Positions 33,624 through 42,530 of a DNA stretch of 64,000 nucleotides are shown here, in pieces (the stretch's first letter is position 1; each line of letters opens with the position of its first letter). A program made the translations under genes and the position numbers. The stretch is from Sphingopyxis sp. JAI128 (GTDB lineage: Bacteria > Pseudomonadota > Alphaproteobacteria > Sphingomonadales > Sphingomonadaceae), in assembly GCF_014207235.1 (NCBI RefSeq), contig NZ_JACHDA010000001.1, positions 186,001 to 250,000 on the forward strand, read 5' to 3'. Below the pieces are notes generated by a model. That model was not told the DNA's origin. It saw only the letters and a list, made by a program, of their open reading frames with translations, and made no database searches.

Positions 33624-36600
33624 TCAGGGCTTGTCGGCCTCCCACCAATAGGGCTGGCGCTTGCGGTCGCCCGTCTCGGCTTCGTTCATCGTCAGCGGAT
33701 CGTAGAGCCGCCCACCCAGCATCACGCGATGGATTTTCTCGGTATTGCGGATGTCCTGGGTCGGGTCAGCATCGAGGATCAGCAGGTCGGCGAGTTTGCC
33801 CGCCTCGATCGATCCGACATCCTTGCCATAGCCCAATGAGGTGGCGGGCATGATCGTCGCCGCGCGCAGCGCGTCGATATTGCTCCAGCCGCCGCGGACG
33901 AACGACCAGATTTCCCAATGCGCGCCCAGGCCCGCCTGCTGGCCGTGCGCGCCGATCGAGACCATCCGGCCCGTCTGAGCGATCTTCCACGACTGGCGGG
34001 CCGAATCATCGTCGACATAGTCGCCTTCGGGCGCGATCACGCGGCGTTTGTTGTTCGCGGCCAATTCGGCTGGCGGCGCGTGCCGCGACAGGATCGGTTG
34101 CTCCCACACATTGGTGTGCGCGCGCCAATAGGGATCGCCCGCCGGCCCGCCGTATGTGACGACGAGTGTGGGCGTATAGTCGACATTGGTCTGGCCCCAG
34201 AGCTGGACGAGATCATTGTAGAAAACATGCAGCGGAACATTATGCTCGACCGTCGAATTGCCGTCCTGGATCAACGATACGTCCTGCGTGAAGAGCGATC
34301 CGCCCTCGGGCACGACCTCCATACCCTCGGCCTGCGCGGCCTTGACGACCATCTGGCGCTGTTCACGGCGTGGCTGATTGTAGTTTTTGACGCTGTGCGC
34401 CCCCTGCGCCTTCAACCGGCGCACATGCGCGAGCGCGTCCTCGTAGCTTTCGATTTCGGCATAAATGCCCGCCGCTTTCGCGCCATAGATGACTTCACCG
34501 GTCGAAAAGATGCGCGGCGCAAGGATCAGGCCCGCACGCTGCATCTCGGAGGAGACGAAGATTTCCGATGCGCGCGATGATGGATTGTGGCTCGTGGTCG
34601 TTCCCATCGCGAGATTGGCGATTTCGGACCAATTCTGCTGGGGCACCAGTTCGTCGTCGCCGTGCGGCCCATGGGCGTGCGCATCGACGAAACCAGGGAC
34701 GATCGTCTTGCCCGTCGCGTCGACCGTGGTCGCGCCGGCTGGCACCGCGATGGCGCCTGCCGGCCCCACCGCGGTAATGCGATCCCCCTCGATCACGATT
34801 GCCCCATTGTCGATGATGCCGCCATCCTTTGTTGCCATGGTGACGATCCTGGCTCCGGTCACGACCACCGTGCCCTTGGGCTTGGCCGAAGCCTGCGTCA
34901 TCGCCAGCGACACGCCCTCAGTCGGCGGGGCGAATTTCGGCGCCTTGTCGTCGGGCGGCGCGCTGGTGAAAAAGCTCGCGAGGTCGGCGCTGTAAAGCGT
35001 TGGCCCGCGACTCCAATGCAGCTTGCTCCCGCCGTTGGACCAGTGGACATAATCGGCGCCGCTGCCGCTGACGCGAGTTACCGGAAGCGCCGCGCTCTTG
35101 GTGCTCAGCGTCACATCCTGTCCACCCGGCATAAGCGGGGTGACGTAAGCGTCGTAATTCTGCCGAAAAGCGAGGGTGCGGCCATCGGGCGAGATCTCAT
35201 AATCGCTGACAAGCTCTCCGCTGGCGTGGACGCGCTTGTCTTGCCCGTGCAGATCGGTGCTGACCAGCTGGCTCTTTCCGTCGGCGCTCGCGACCATGAA
35301 GATCCGTTCGTTGTCGGCGCCGAATTGCGGCTTGGCCCCATTGTCGCTGACGCGCTGCGGGTCGCCGCCCGCCGCGGCGACGCGGTAAATGCCCGGATTC
35401 TCGCCCCAGCGTTCGGACCGCAGGCCGCCGCCGCCGCGTTTTTCGAAGGCGATCGTCTTTCCATCCGGCGAGAAACGCGGTTCGGCAAAATGGCCGGGCG
35501 TCGCCGTGACCTTGCGCGAAGCACCGCCACCGGCGGCGACGACGTGGACCTCGCCCAGCCCGGAATCGGTCCAGCGAACGAAGGTGACTTGCCGCCCGTC
35601 GCGCGACCAGCTCGGCCACAGCTCGAAGGAGCCGTCCTTGGCGTCGGTCAGGCGCCGCGCCGCGCCGCCGGTCGCGGGTTTCACCCACAGTTTGCCGAGC
35701 GTTTCGAACACGACACTCCGCCCATCGGGCGACACTTCGGCCCAGCGCGGCATTTTGGTCGTAAAGCTGTCGGGGGCGACATCGACGGTGGGGTGCGTCG
35801 CGTCGATGATGACGCGGTCGTCGTCGATCGCGAATGGGATCACGCGCGCCTCGCCGCCATCGCCGCTGACGCGCCGCAGCTTGCCGCCCGCCCAAAAGAC
35901 GATGTCCTTGCTGTCAGGGGTCCAGCTCATGTTCGGATAGACGCCGGTGACCGCCCAGGTTTCCTGCACATCCTGGTCGAGCGCATCGTAAACCTTGCGC
36001 TCGGTGCCCGACGCGAGATCCTTCACATAGAGTTTCGACTGGGTCGCTTCGCGGCGGACATAGGCGAGGCGTTTGCCGTCGGGGGAGGGCGACGGCCGGA
36101 CCGCGCCGCCCGGGCCGCCGGCGACCGTGGTCACTTCGCCATCGTTCAGATCGTAGCGTTCGATATGAAAGAGGTCGGTGTTGCTGTCCTGCGCATATTC
36201 GAAAATCGGGCCCGGCGTTACATTCCGCGTGTAATAGACGCCCTTGCCATCGGGCGCGAAGGTCGGCTCGCCGAGTTCCTTCTGGTGACGCTCGTTCGGC
36301 TTCTTGACCAAAGGGACCCCGGCGCCGCCCGAGACGTGATACATCCACACCTCGCCAGTGCCGAGCGAGCGGCCGGTCGTGAAATGCTTTTTCGCCACGA
36401 TGAACTGGCCGTCCGGGCTCCAGCTCGGCTGGTTGAGCAGGCGGAAATCCTCCTTCGATATCTGGCGTTTGTCGCTGCCGTCGCGGTTCATCAGCCAGAT
36501 ATTGTCGCCGCCACCGGCATCGGAAACGAAGGCAATGCGCGTGCCGTCGGGCGAGAATCGCGGTTGGTGCTCGTAGGCAAGGCCCTCGGCGATACGCGTC

Positions 36601-36857
36601 GGCGTGCCGCCCGCGATCGGCATTGTGTAAATATCGCCCAAAAGATCGAAGGCGATAGTGCCGCCATCCGGCGCCACGTCGACGTTCATCCAGCTGCCCT
36701 CGTCCACCGCGATCGGTACCTTGCGCGTCACCATGCCGGGCGGCGCATTGACGTCCCATTTCTCAGGTTTGGCGTCCGGGGACGGGGGGGCCGTCTGAGC
36801 CCAAGCCGAGGTCGAACAAGCCAAAGTCGCCGCGAGAGCGAGAGCGAAGCGCGTCAT
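33624..36857 (-). CDS. Exported TolB-like propeller/amidohydrolase fusion protein
   Basis: A large (1077 residues) secreted protein. Signal peptide 1-21 ends SAWAQ. Residues about 45-660 carry repeated PD40/WD40-like blades (QPRFSPDGTRIAFVSD, QPSWSPDGQFIVAKK, EPRFSPDGKTIAFEKR). The last ~400 residues are an imidazolonepropionase-type amidohydrolase with the metal motif VDAHAHGPHG at about residue 720 and the closing SIEAGKLADLLILDADP. The substrate is unknown; relatives are annotated as amidohydrolases or peptidase-like. The start at ATG 36857 has AGGGGA. It is divergent from the CoA-transferase gene. Confidence 0.9.
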   Translation of the reverse strand: MTRFALALAATLACSTSAWAQTAPPSPDAKPEKWDVNAPPGMVTRKVPIAVDEGSWMNVDVAPDGGTIAFDLLGDIYTMPIAGGTPTRIAEGLAYEHQPRFSPDGTRIAFVSDAGGGDNIWLMNRDGSDKRQISKEDFRLLNQPSWSPDGQFIVAKKHFTTGRSLGTGEVWMYHVSGGAGVPLVKKPNERHQKELGEPTFAPDGKGVYYTRNVTPGPIFEYAQDSNTDLFHIERYDLNDGEVTTVAGGPGGAVRPSPSPDGKRLAYVRREATQSKLYVKDLASGTERKVYDALDQDVQETWAVTGVYPNMSWTPDSKDIVFWAGGKLRRVSGDGGEARVIPFAIDDDRVIIDATHPTVDVAPDSFTTKMPRWAEVSPDGRSVVFETLGKLWVKPATGGAARRLTDAKDGSFELWPSWSRDGRQVTFVRWTDSGLGEVHVVAAGGGASRKVTATPGHFAEPRFSPDGKTIAFEKRGGGGLRSERWGENPGIYRVAAAGGDPQRVSDNGAKPQFGADNERIFMVASADGKSQLVSTDLHGQDKRVHASGELVSDYEISPDGRTLAFRQNYDAYVTPLMPGGQDVTLSTKSAALPVTRVSGSGADYVHWSNGGSKLHWSRGPTLYSADLASFFTSAPPDDKAPKFAPPTEGVSLAMTQASAKPKGTVVVTGARIVTMATKDGGIIDNGAIVIEGDRITAVGPAGAIAVPAGATTVDATGKTIVPGFVDAHAHGPHGDDELVPQQNWSEIANLAMGTTTSHNPSSRASEIFVSSEMQRAGLILAPRIFSTGEVIYGAKAAGIYAEIESYEDALAHVRRLKAQGAHSVKNYNQPRREQRQMVVKAAQAEGMEVVPEGGSLFTQDVSLIQDGNSTVEHNVPLHVFYNDLVQLWGQTNVDYTPTLVVTYGGPAGDPYWRAHTNVWEQPILSRHAPPAELAANNKRRVIAPEGDYVDDDSARQSWKIAQTGRMVSIGAHGQQAGLGAHWEIWSFVRGGWSNIDALRAATIMPATSLGYGKDVGSIEAGKLADLLILDADPTQDIRNTEKIHRVMLGGRLYDPLTMNEAETGDRKRQPYWWEADKP

Positions 36858-36997
36858 GAAGCATCCCCTGTTTGAATTTTCGTATACCATATGCTCTGGC
36901 GGCGAACATGCAAGCGACAGGTTTCGACGAAGAACTGGTAGCGTCGACGGGCGACTGCTAGCCCGGTCGAAAGAGCGATATAGGGAAGGGGACAGGC

Positions 36998-38176
36998 GTG
37001 CCGTTAAAGGGAATTAGGGTAGTCGACTTCGGCCGCTATATCGCCGGCCCTTACTGCGCCGCGCTTCTCGCCGATTATGGGGCCGACGTGATCCGGATCG
37101 AGGCCCCCGGCGGCAATGACGATCGCTTTACCGTACCGGTGGCCGAGGACGGGTCGGGGGCGATGTTCATGCAGATGAACCGCGCCAAGCGCTGCCTGAC
37201 GCTGAGACCGGGCAGCCCCGAAGGCCGCGAGATCGTGCGCCGCCTTATCGAAACCGCCGATGTCGTCGTCGCCAACCTCCCGCACGATGCGCTCGTCAAA
37301 CTCGGGTTGGACTACGACAGCCTCGCCGCGATCAACCCGCGCGTGATCCTCGCGACCGCGTCGGCGTTCGGCAGCGAAGGCCCGCTTTCTAGCCGTGTCG
37401 GATTCGATGCCGTGGGGCAGGCGATGTCGGGCACGGTGCATCTCACCGGAACATCTGACCAGCCCTATCGCGCGCAGGTCAATTATGTCGATTTCGGCAC
37501 CGCGCTCCACTGCGCGTTCGGCGTGATGCTCGCGCTGCGCGAGCGCGAGGCGACGGGGAGGGGGCAATGCGTGTCGGGATCGCTGCTCGGTACTGCGCTG
37601 GCGCTGTCGAACGCGCTGACGATCGACCATGCGCTAAACGGCATCGACCGCCAACCGATCGGCAATCGCAGCTTCAGTTCGGGGCCCACCGACCTGTTCC
37701 GCACCCGCGACGGCTGGATTGTCACGCAAATCGTCGGCAGCGGCATCTTCGCGCGGTGGGCGACGCTGGTCGGCCATCCCGAACTGGTGGACGATCCGCG
37801 CTACGCCAGCGACATATTGCGCGGCGACAATGGCGAGCAACTGAGTACGATTATGCAGCGATGGTGCGCCGATCGCACGAGCGCCCAGGCGATCGCCGAG
37901 ATGGGGGCGGCGCGCATTCCCGCCGCGCCGGTCCTCCGGCCGGGCGAAGCACTCGCGCAGCCGCAGGTGGCGGCGATGGGGTTGGTCGAGCCGGTGGACT
38001 ATCCGGGCGCGAACGCGCCTGTTCCCATCATCCGTGCGCCCATGGTCCTTTCCGGCAGCGAGAAGGCCGATCCGGTGCGCGCGCCGAAGGTCGGCGAGCA
38101 TAGCGACGCGATCCTCGCCGAACTAGGCTATGACGCCGACGCGATCACGGCTCTGCGCGCCGCGAAGATAATTTGA
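36998..38176 (+). CDS. CaiB/BaiF-family CoA-transferase homologue with altered nucleophile site
   Basis: A 392-residue member of the class III CoA-transferase/racemase family, starting at GTG 36998 behind GGGGACAGG. Family landmarks are VVDFGRYIAGPYCAALLADYGADVIRIE, then FMQMNRAKRCLTLR, VVVANL and ATASAFGSEGP. Where most members have the catalytic aspartate (Q-V-V-D-V-S-L-L-D), this protein reads QCVSGSLLG, with Ser193 and Gly198 in the two Asp places. It may therefore be a different catalyst or a non-catalytic relative. It is followed by the YghU-like gene. Confidence 0.88.
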   Translation: MPLKGIRVVDFGRYIAGPYCAALLADYGADVIRIEAPGGNDDRFTVPVAEDGSGAMFMQMNRAKRCLTLRPGSPEGREIVRRLIETADVVVANLPHDALVKLGLDYDSLAAINPRVILATASAFGSEGPLSSRVGFDAVGQAMSGTVHLTGTSDQPYRAQVNYVDFGTALHCAFGVMLALREREATGRGQCVSGSLLGTALALSNALTIDHALNGIDRQPIGNRSFSSGPTDLFRTRDGWIVTQIVGSGIFARWATLVGHPELVDDPRYASDILRGDNGEQLSTIMQRWCADRTSAQAIAEMGAARIPAAPVLRPGEALAQPQVAAMGLVEPVDYPGANAPVPIIRAPMVLSGSEKADPVRAPKVGEHSDAILAELGYDADAITALRAAKII

Positions 38177-38250
38177 GCGGGGAAGGGTGGACAAAAGGCC
38201 GCCACCCATTAAATTACCGGTCAGTATAAAAATCAGCCCAGGAGCCTCCG

Positions 38251-39126
38251 ATGATCGACAACAGCGAATATGTGCCGCCCAAAATCTGGACATGGGACAA
38301 GGAAAGCGGAGGACGTTTCGCCAACATCAACCGCCCGATCGCCGGGCCGACGCACGACAAGGATTTGCCGGTCGGCAAACATCCGCTGCAACTCTATTCG
38401 CTCGGCACGCCCAATGGCGTGAAGGTCACCGTCATGCTCGAGGAATTGCTCGCGGCGGGGCACAGCGGGGCCGAATATGACGCCTGGCTGATCAATATCG
38501 GCGAGGGCGACCAGTTTTCGAGCGGCTTCGTCGGCGCCAACCCGAACAGCAAGATTCCGGCGCTTGTCGACCGGAGTGGTCCTGACCCGATTCGCGTGTT
38601 CGAATCGGGCGCGATCCTGATCCACCTCGCCGAAAAATTCGGCGCTTTCCTGCCGGCCGAACCCGCGGCGCGCGCCGAAACCCTGTCGTGGCTGATGTGG
38701 CAGATGGGCAGCGCGCCCTTCCTCGGCGGCGGCTTTGGCCACTTCTTTGCCTATGCGCCCTTCAAGCAGGAATATCCTATCAACCGCTATGCGATGGAAG
38801 TGAAGCGCCAGCTCGACGTGCTCGACCGGCGCCTCGCGGATAATGAATATATCGCCGGCACCGATTATTCGGTCGCCGACATGGCGATCTGGCCTTGGTA
38901 TGGCGCGCTGGCCAAAGGGCTCGTCTATGACGCCGGCGAGTTCTTGCAGGTCGACGACTATAAGAATGTCCAACGCTGGACCGACCAGATCGCCGCGCGT
39001 CCGGCGGTAAAGCGCGGCCGGATGGTCAATCGCGTTACGGGCGATCCCGCAAGCCAGCTCCATGAACGTCACGATGCGTCGGACTTCGACCTCAAGACGC
39101 AGGACAAGTTGCAGGACGCCGAATGA
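38251..39126 (+). CDS. yghU: YghU-like glutathione S-transferase/disulfide-bond oxidoreductase
   Basis: A 291-residue GST of the Ure2/nu class. The thioredoxin-like N-domain carries LYSLGTPNGVKVTVMLEE, where the TPN residues bind glutathione. NPNSKIPALVD supplies the cis-proline, and FESGAILIHLAEKFG completes the site. The helical C-domain contains YIAGTDYSVADMAIWPWYG. The extended N-terminus (YVPPKIWTWDKESGGRFANINRP) is diagnostic for YghU, which binds two GSH and reduces disulfides. Downstream is a strong terminator before tadE. Confidence 0.93.
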   Translation: MIDNSEYVPPKIWTWDKESGGRFANINRPIAGPTHDKDLPVGKHPLQLYSLGTPNGVKVTVMLEELLAAGHSGAEYDAWLINIGEGDQFSSGFVGANPNSKIPALVDRSGPDPIRVFESGAILIHLAEKFGAFLPAEPAARAETLSWLMWQMGSAPFLGGGFGHFFAYAPFKQEYPINRYAMEVKRQLDVLDRRLADNEYIAGTDYSVADMAIWPWYGALAKGLVYDAGEFLQVDDYKNVQRWTDQIAARPAVKRGRMVNRVTGDPASQLHERHDASDFDLKTQDKLQDAE

Positions 39127-39238
39127 TGCGCATTTTTTGCGCAATGGCCGCGCCGGACAATTAGCCCTCTCTTAAGCCCTGCCATCGACCTGCCGAAATC
39201 GGGGCGATCGATGCCGGCGACAAATATGTAAAATATGC

Positions 39239-39272
39239 AAAAGCGGCGCCGAGTTTTCTCGACGCCGCTTTT
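39239..39272 (+). terminator. Strong, bidirectional-looking terminator before tadE
   Basis: AAAAGCGGCG pairs with CGCCGCTTTT over 10 bp. After a single C-A mismatch the stem continues as CGAG/CTCG around TTTT. A-tract and T-tract on the two sides make it usable on both strands. A second small hairpin, TGCGCA-TTTTT-TGCGCA, sits at 39127-39143 right after the yghU stop. Confidence 0.85.
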
Positions 39273-39296
39273 ATTTCGCCGCGCCATGCTTGCGGC

Positions 39297-39740
39297 ATGA
39301 CAGGTTCGATCAGACTTGCGCGGCGCGTCCGCAATCCCGCCTCAAGCGGCCTTACCCTGGCGCGCGAGGAGCGTGGCGCCGCCATCGTCGAAATGGCGCT
39401 GGTGCTGCCGCTGCTCCTCGCGTTGCTGATGGGCGTCCTCGTCTACGGCCAATATTTCATGCTCGCGCACAGCGTCCAGCAGGCGGCGAACGACGGCGCG
39501 CGGGCTTCGATCGCCGGGCTGGACGCCGCCGACCGCCGGGCCGTCGCGACACGGGCGGTGGGGCGCAGTCTTGGGGCTGTGACTGGAACGCACGCGGTTG
39601 CCGTTTCGGAAACCGCGGGAGCGATCACCGTCGCCGTCACCTTTACCGTTCCCGAAGACAGTTTCCTGCGATCGGCGTTCGTGCCGTCGCCGGGCAACAT
39701 CATCCGCGCCCGCGCGACCTTCGAACTCCCGGTGGACTGA
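39297..39740 (+). CDS. TadE-family pseudopilin-like protein
   Basis: A 147-residue protein with a basic N-terminus and a prepilin-like segment ERGAAIVEMALVLPLLLALL (residues 25-44), where Glu32 is the +5-type acidic residue of Tad pseudopilins. The rest is extracytoplasmic. TadE proteins are minor pseudopilins of the tight-adherence (Flp pilus) secretion system. The rest of the tad/cpa locus is not within the window, so this is a detached pair with the following TadG-like gene (2 bp apart). Confidence 0.88.
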   Translation: MTGSIRLARRVRNPASSGLTLAREERGAAIVEMALVLPLLLALLMGVLVYGQYFMLAHSVQQAANDGARASIAGLDAADRRAVATRAVGRSLGAVTGTHAVAVSETAGAITVAVTFTVPEDSFLRSAFVPSPGNIIRARATFELPVD

Positions 39741-39742
39741 AC

Positions 39743-41371
39743 ATGGCCAAGGCTTTCCCTCTTCGCCGATTGATCGGTAATCGCCATGCGGGCGTCAGCA
39801 TATCGGTCGCGTTCGGGATGACGATGCTGATCGGATCGGCGGCGCTTGCGGTCGATGTCGGCTCGCTCTATCTCGACCGTCGGAAACTGCAGGGCATTGC
39901 CGATGCAGCAGCCCTCTCGGCAGCCGCGCGGCCCGGCGAGGAGCGTGCGGCCGCAGAGCGCATAATCGCCGCGAATTGCGATTGCGACATCCGGATATCC
40001 GCGCTTACGCCCGGCACCTATGTCGCCGACCCCGGGATCCCGGCCGAACAACGGTTCGCCGAGGGGGGGGCTTCACCCAACGCCGTGCGGATCGTCGTGA
40101 CGCGGAACCGCCCGCTCTTCTTTGGCAGCTTCTTGACGGGACGAAACGACACCCTCATTCGCGCCACCGCGACCGGTGCGCGGCGTGGCTATGCTGCATT
40201 CTCCCTCGGTTCGCGGGTGGCGGCGGTCAACGGCGGACTGCCCAATGCCCTGCTCTCGGGGCTGACGGGCAGCCAGCTCAGCCTCTCGTTGATGGACTAT
40301 AACGCGCTCGCGAGCACCGACATCGATCTGCTTGCCTTTTCCGATGCGCTCCGCACCGAGATTGGCGCCGATGTGCTGACCTTCGGCCAAACGCTCGATA
40401 CGCAGGTGACGTTGCCGCAAGTCGTCTCGGCCCTCGCGCGCGCCTCGGACGGCCGGACAGCTTCCGCACTCGAACATATTGCCGACCGCGCCCTGCCGCG
40501 TGCCCTGCTGCCCTCCCGGGCGATCGATCTCGGGCCGCGATCGTCGGGCATTCGCGTCGATGCGGCAAATCCGGTCAAGGTTAATGCGCTCGGCTTGCTG
40601 CGCACGATGTTGCTGCTCGGCAACGCCAACCGACAGGTCGATCTGTCGGTCGAAAGCAATTTGCCGGGCGGATCGGGAATCGATATCGCGTTGATGATCG
40701 GCGAACCGCCCGCCAACGCGCCGCTGATCGCGGTGACCGATACCAACGATGTGGTCGTGCGGACCGCGCAGGTGCGGCTCATGCTCGATACGCGCATTGC
40801 GACGCCGCTCGCGAGCATCCATCTGCCGGTTCTGGCGGAACTCGGATCGGCCTCGGCGCGGATTTCGGATATCGACTGTGCGCCGAACAGCAGTGCGGCG
40901 GTATCGCTCGCGGTCGTCACGTCCCCCGCAAAGGTGGCGCTCGGGACGGTCGCCGAGGCGGATTTCCAGGACATGCAACGCCCACTCGATCCGCAACGTG
41001 CGCGCGTCGTGAAATTGCCGCTCGTCAGCGTCGATGCCGAAGCCGAACTGGTCCTGTCCGATCTGAACGAAAAACAGGTCGATTTCTCGCGTAGCGACAT
41101 CGAGGACGGGAAGGTCAAGACCGTATCGAGCACCGGGCTCGTGGCGGGCGCGGCGAAGTCGCTGGCGGACCGGATGGAACTGCGGGTCAATGCACTCGGT
41201 CTCGGGCTGGACCTCAAGGCGCTGACGGGAGTGGTCGGCGAAACAGTCGGCCTCGCCGCGCCGGCAATCGACGGCGTGTTGTCCGACCTCACGGGATTGC
41301 TCGGCGTCCAGATCGGTCAGGCCGATTCGCGAATCAACGCGTTGCGTTGCGGCAAGGCAAAACTGGTTTGA
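39743..41371 (+). CDS. TadG-like membrane-anchored protein
   Basis: A 542-residue protein with one N-terminal membrane helix (VSISVAFGMTMLIGSAALAVDVGSLYLDRRKLQGIADAAALSAA, residues about 18-61), a pattern typical of TadG/DUF2134 proteins. The long extracytoplasmic part has no DxSxS MIDAS site that I can see, so it is not a classical vWA TadG. Cysteines are few (NCDCD, DIDCAPN, RCGK). ATG 39743 follows tadE by two bases. It probably works with the TadE-like protein in the envelope. The long upstream open frame is antisense-type noise. Confidence 0.85.
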   Translation: MAKAFPLRRLIGNRHAGVSISVAFGMTMLIGSAALAVDVGSLYLDRRKLQGIADAAALSAAARPGEERAAAERIIAANCDCDIRISALTPGTYVADPGIPAEQRFAEGGASPNAVRIVVTRNRPLFFGSFLTGRNDTLIRATATGARRGYAAFSLGSRVAAVNGGLPNALLSGLTGSQLSLSLMDYNALASTDIDLLAFSDALRTEIGADVLTFGQTLDTQVTLPQVVSALARASDGRTASALEHIADRALPRALLPSRAIDLGPRSSGIRVDAANPVKVNALGLLRTMLLLGNANRQVDLSVESNLPGGSGIDIALMIGEPPANAPLIAVTDTNDVVVRTAQVRLMLDTRIATPLASIHLPVLAELGSASARISDIDCAPNSSAAVSLAVVTSPAKVALGTVAEADFQDMQRPLDPQRARVVKLPLVSVDAEAELVLSDLNEKQVDFSRSDIEDGKVKTVSSTGLVAGAAKSLADRMELRVNALGLGLDLKALTGVVGETVGLAAPAIDGVLSDLTGLLGVQIGQADSRINALRCGKAKLV

Positions 41372-41486
41372 CGCCGGTTCGGCACCAGAACGGCGACGTC
41401 GAGCCAAATCGGGCGAAGCTGCCATGCGACCCCGTCACGATATCGCCCATAATATCCGTACCATCCGCAGCGTTCGGGACAGGATC

Positions 41487-42386
41487 ATGGCGACAGCGCA
41501 CGAGCCGCAAAGGGTATCGGCCGCAGAATTCATACGGGGTTTCGCAAACTGGCGGCTTCAATCTGCACGCAAACCCGTGGTCGTGACGCATCACGGCAAG
41601 GATGCGCATGTCCTGATATCGCTCGACGATTATCGCCGTCTCGGCGGCGATAGCCAAACCGGCCCGGCGCCGGCGGGCAATCTGCAGGACTCGCTTGCGT
41701 CGATCGTCGATTGTCTGCGCGACGGCGCAATCGTGATCGATCGCGAATGGCGCATCCTGTCCGTCAATCCGGCAGCCAGCGACATGGCCGAGCGTCCCGC
41801 CGCCTCGCTGATCGGCGACCATCTTGCATCGGCATTGCCGCAACTGGCAGAAAGCCTGCTGTTCCAGCGCATCATCCGGCTGATCGATCATCGCGAGCGC
41901 TTTTCGGGGGATGTCCCCGGCATCCTGCGTCCGCGCCAGTGGCTGCACATCGACCTCGTCCCCCTGCCGGTTGGCGGGGCCATTTTGTTGCGCGACGTCA
42001 GCGACGCGATGGAAAGCTTCGCATCGGCCGACATGCGGCAGGCGCTTGCGACCGCGGTGGATATCGATGGCGCGATCGGACACGCCCGGCTTTCGGTGCG
42101 CGAAACGATCGAAGCAGCGAACGACACCTTGACCGGGATGGTCGGCGTCGACGCCGTCGCGATCCGCCGGGTCCGGTTTTCCGCGCTCCTCGCGCTCGGC
42201 CGCCGCGCGGCGTTTGCCGAGGCGATAGAGGGCGTTTTCCGCAGCGGCCAACCCGTTCGCGTCGCGTCGCAAATCGTGACGCGCGAGGGGGAGGCGCTCG
42301 ACGTGGTCCTGTCGATCGCCGAAATACGCGGCGCCTATGCAAGTGAAGGCGCCATCGTCCTCGTCACCCGCGCGCGCGCAGACTGA
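41487..42386 (+). CDS. Phd/YefM-like antitoxin domain fused to PAS-like domains
   Basis: A 299-residue cytoplasmic protein. Residues about 9-54 (VSAAEFIRGFANWRLQSARKP, VVVTHHGKDAHVLISLDDY) match the Phd/YefM antitoxin N-terminal DNA-binding fold. Residues about 68-180 look like a PAS domain (IVDCLRDGAIVIDREWRILSVNPAA), and about 190-299 like a second, more diverged sensory module. No toxin gene (Doc, RelE, YoeB, ParE type) is adjacent. I infer a ligand-responsive transcription factor using an antitoxin-type DNA-binding domain. The start at ATG 41487 has GGACAGG. An earlier ATG at 41424 is possible. It lies 115 bp behind tadG. Confidence 0.8.
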   Translation: MATAHEPQRVSAAEFIRGFANWRLQSARKPVVVTHHGKDAHVLISLDDYRRLGGDSQTGPAPAGNLQDSLASIVDCLRDGAIVIDREWRILSVNPAASDMAERPAASLIGDHLASALPQLAESLLFQRIIRLIDHRERFSGDVPGILRPRQWLHIDLVPLPVGGAILLRDVSDAMESFASADMRQALATAVDIDGAIGHARLSVRETIEAANDTLTGMVGVDAVAIRRVRFSALLALGRRAAFAEAIEGVFRSGQPVRVASQIVTREGEALDVVLSIAEIRGAYASEGAIVLVTRARAD

Positions 42387-42499
42387 CAATCATCCCCGAA
42401 AGCCTTTTACTCACTCCGCCTGCGCGGGGGCGCGTCGACGTGCTGGACAAGGGGCTGGAAGTTGGCGAGGTTGCCGCGCAGTGCGTAGCGAAATACAAC

Positions 42500-42530
42500 T
42501 TACCTTTACGTAAGCGTGAACCGATAATAT
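42500..42530 (+). promoter_or_regulatory. MerR-type promoter and operator before the acyl-CoA dehydrogenases
   Basis: TTACCT (42500-42505) and TAATAT (42525-42530) are spaced by 19 bp, the overlong spacer typical of MerR-activated promoters. The perfect palindrome TTACGTAA (42506-42513) lies inside the spacer, extended to TTTACGTAAGCGTGA. This resembles sites for LiuR-like MerR regulators of acyl-CoA catabolism. No MerR gene is in the window, so the regulator is inferred. Confidence 0.5.

Noticed and set aside
34587..36875. 762-codon open frame opposite the propeller-amidohydrolase gene
   Set aside because: The real protein on the minus strand has signal peptide, propeller blades and metal motif. 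The plus-strand frame is Arg/Ala/Asp-rich shadow sequence.
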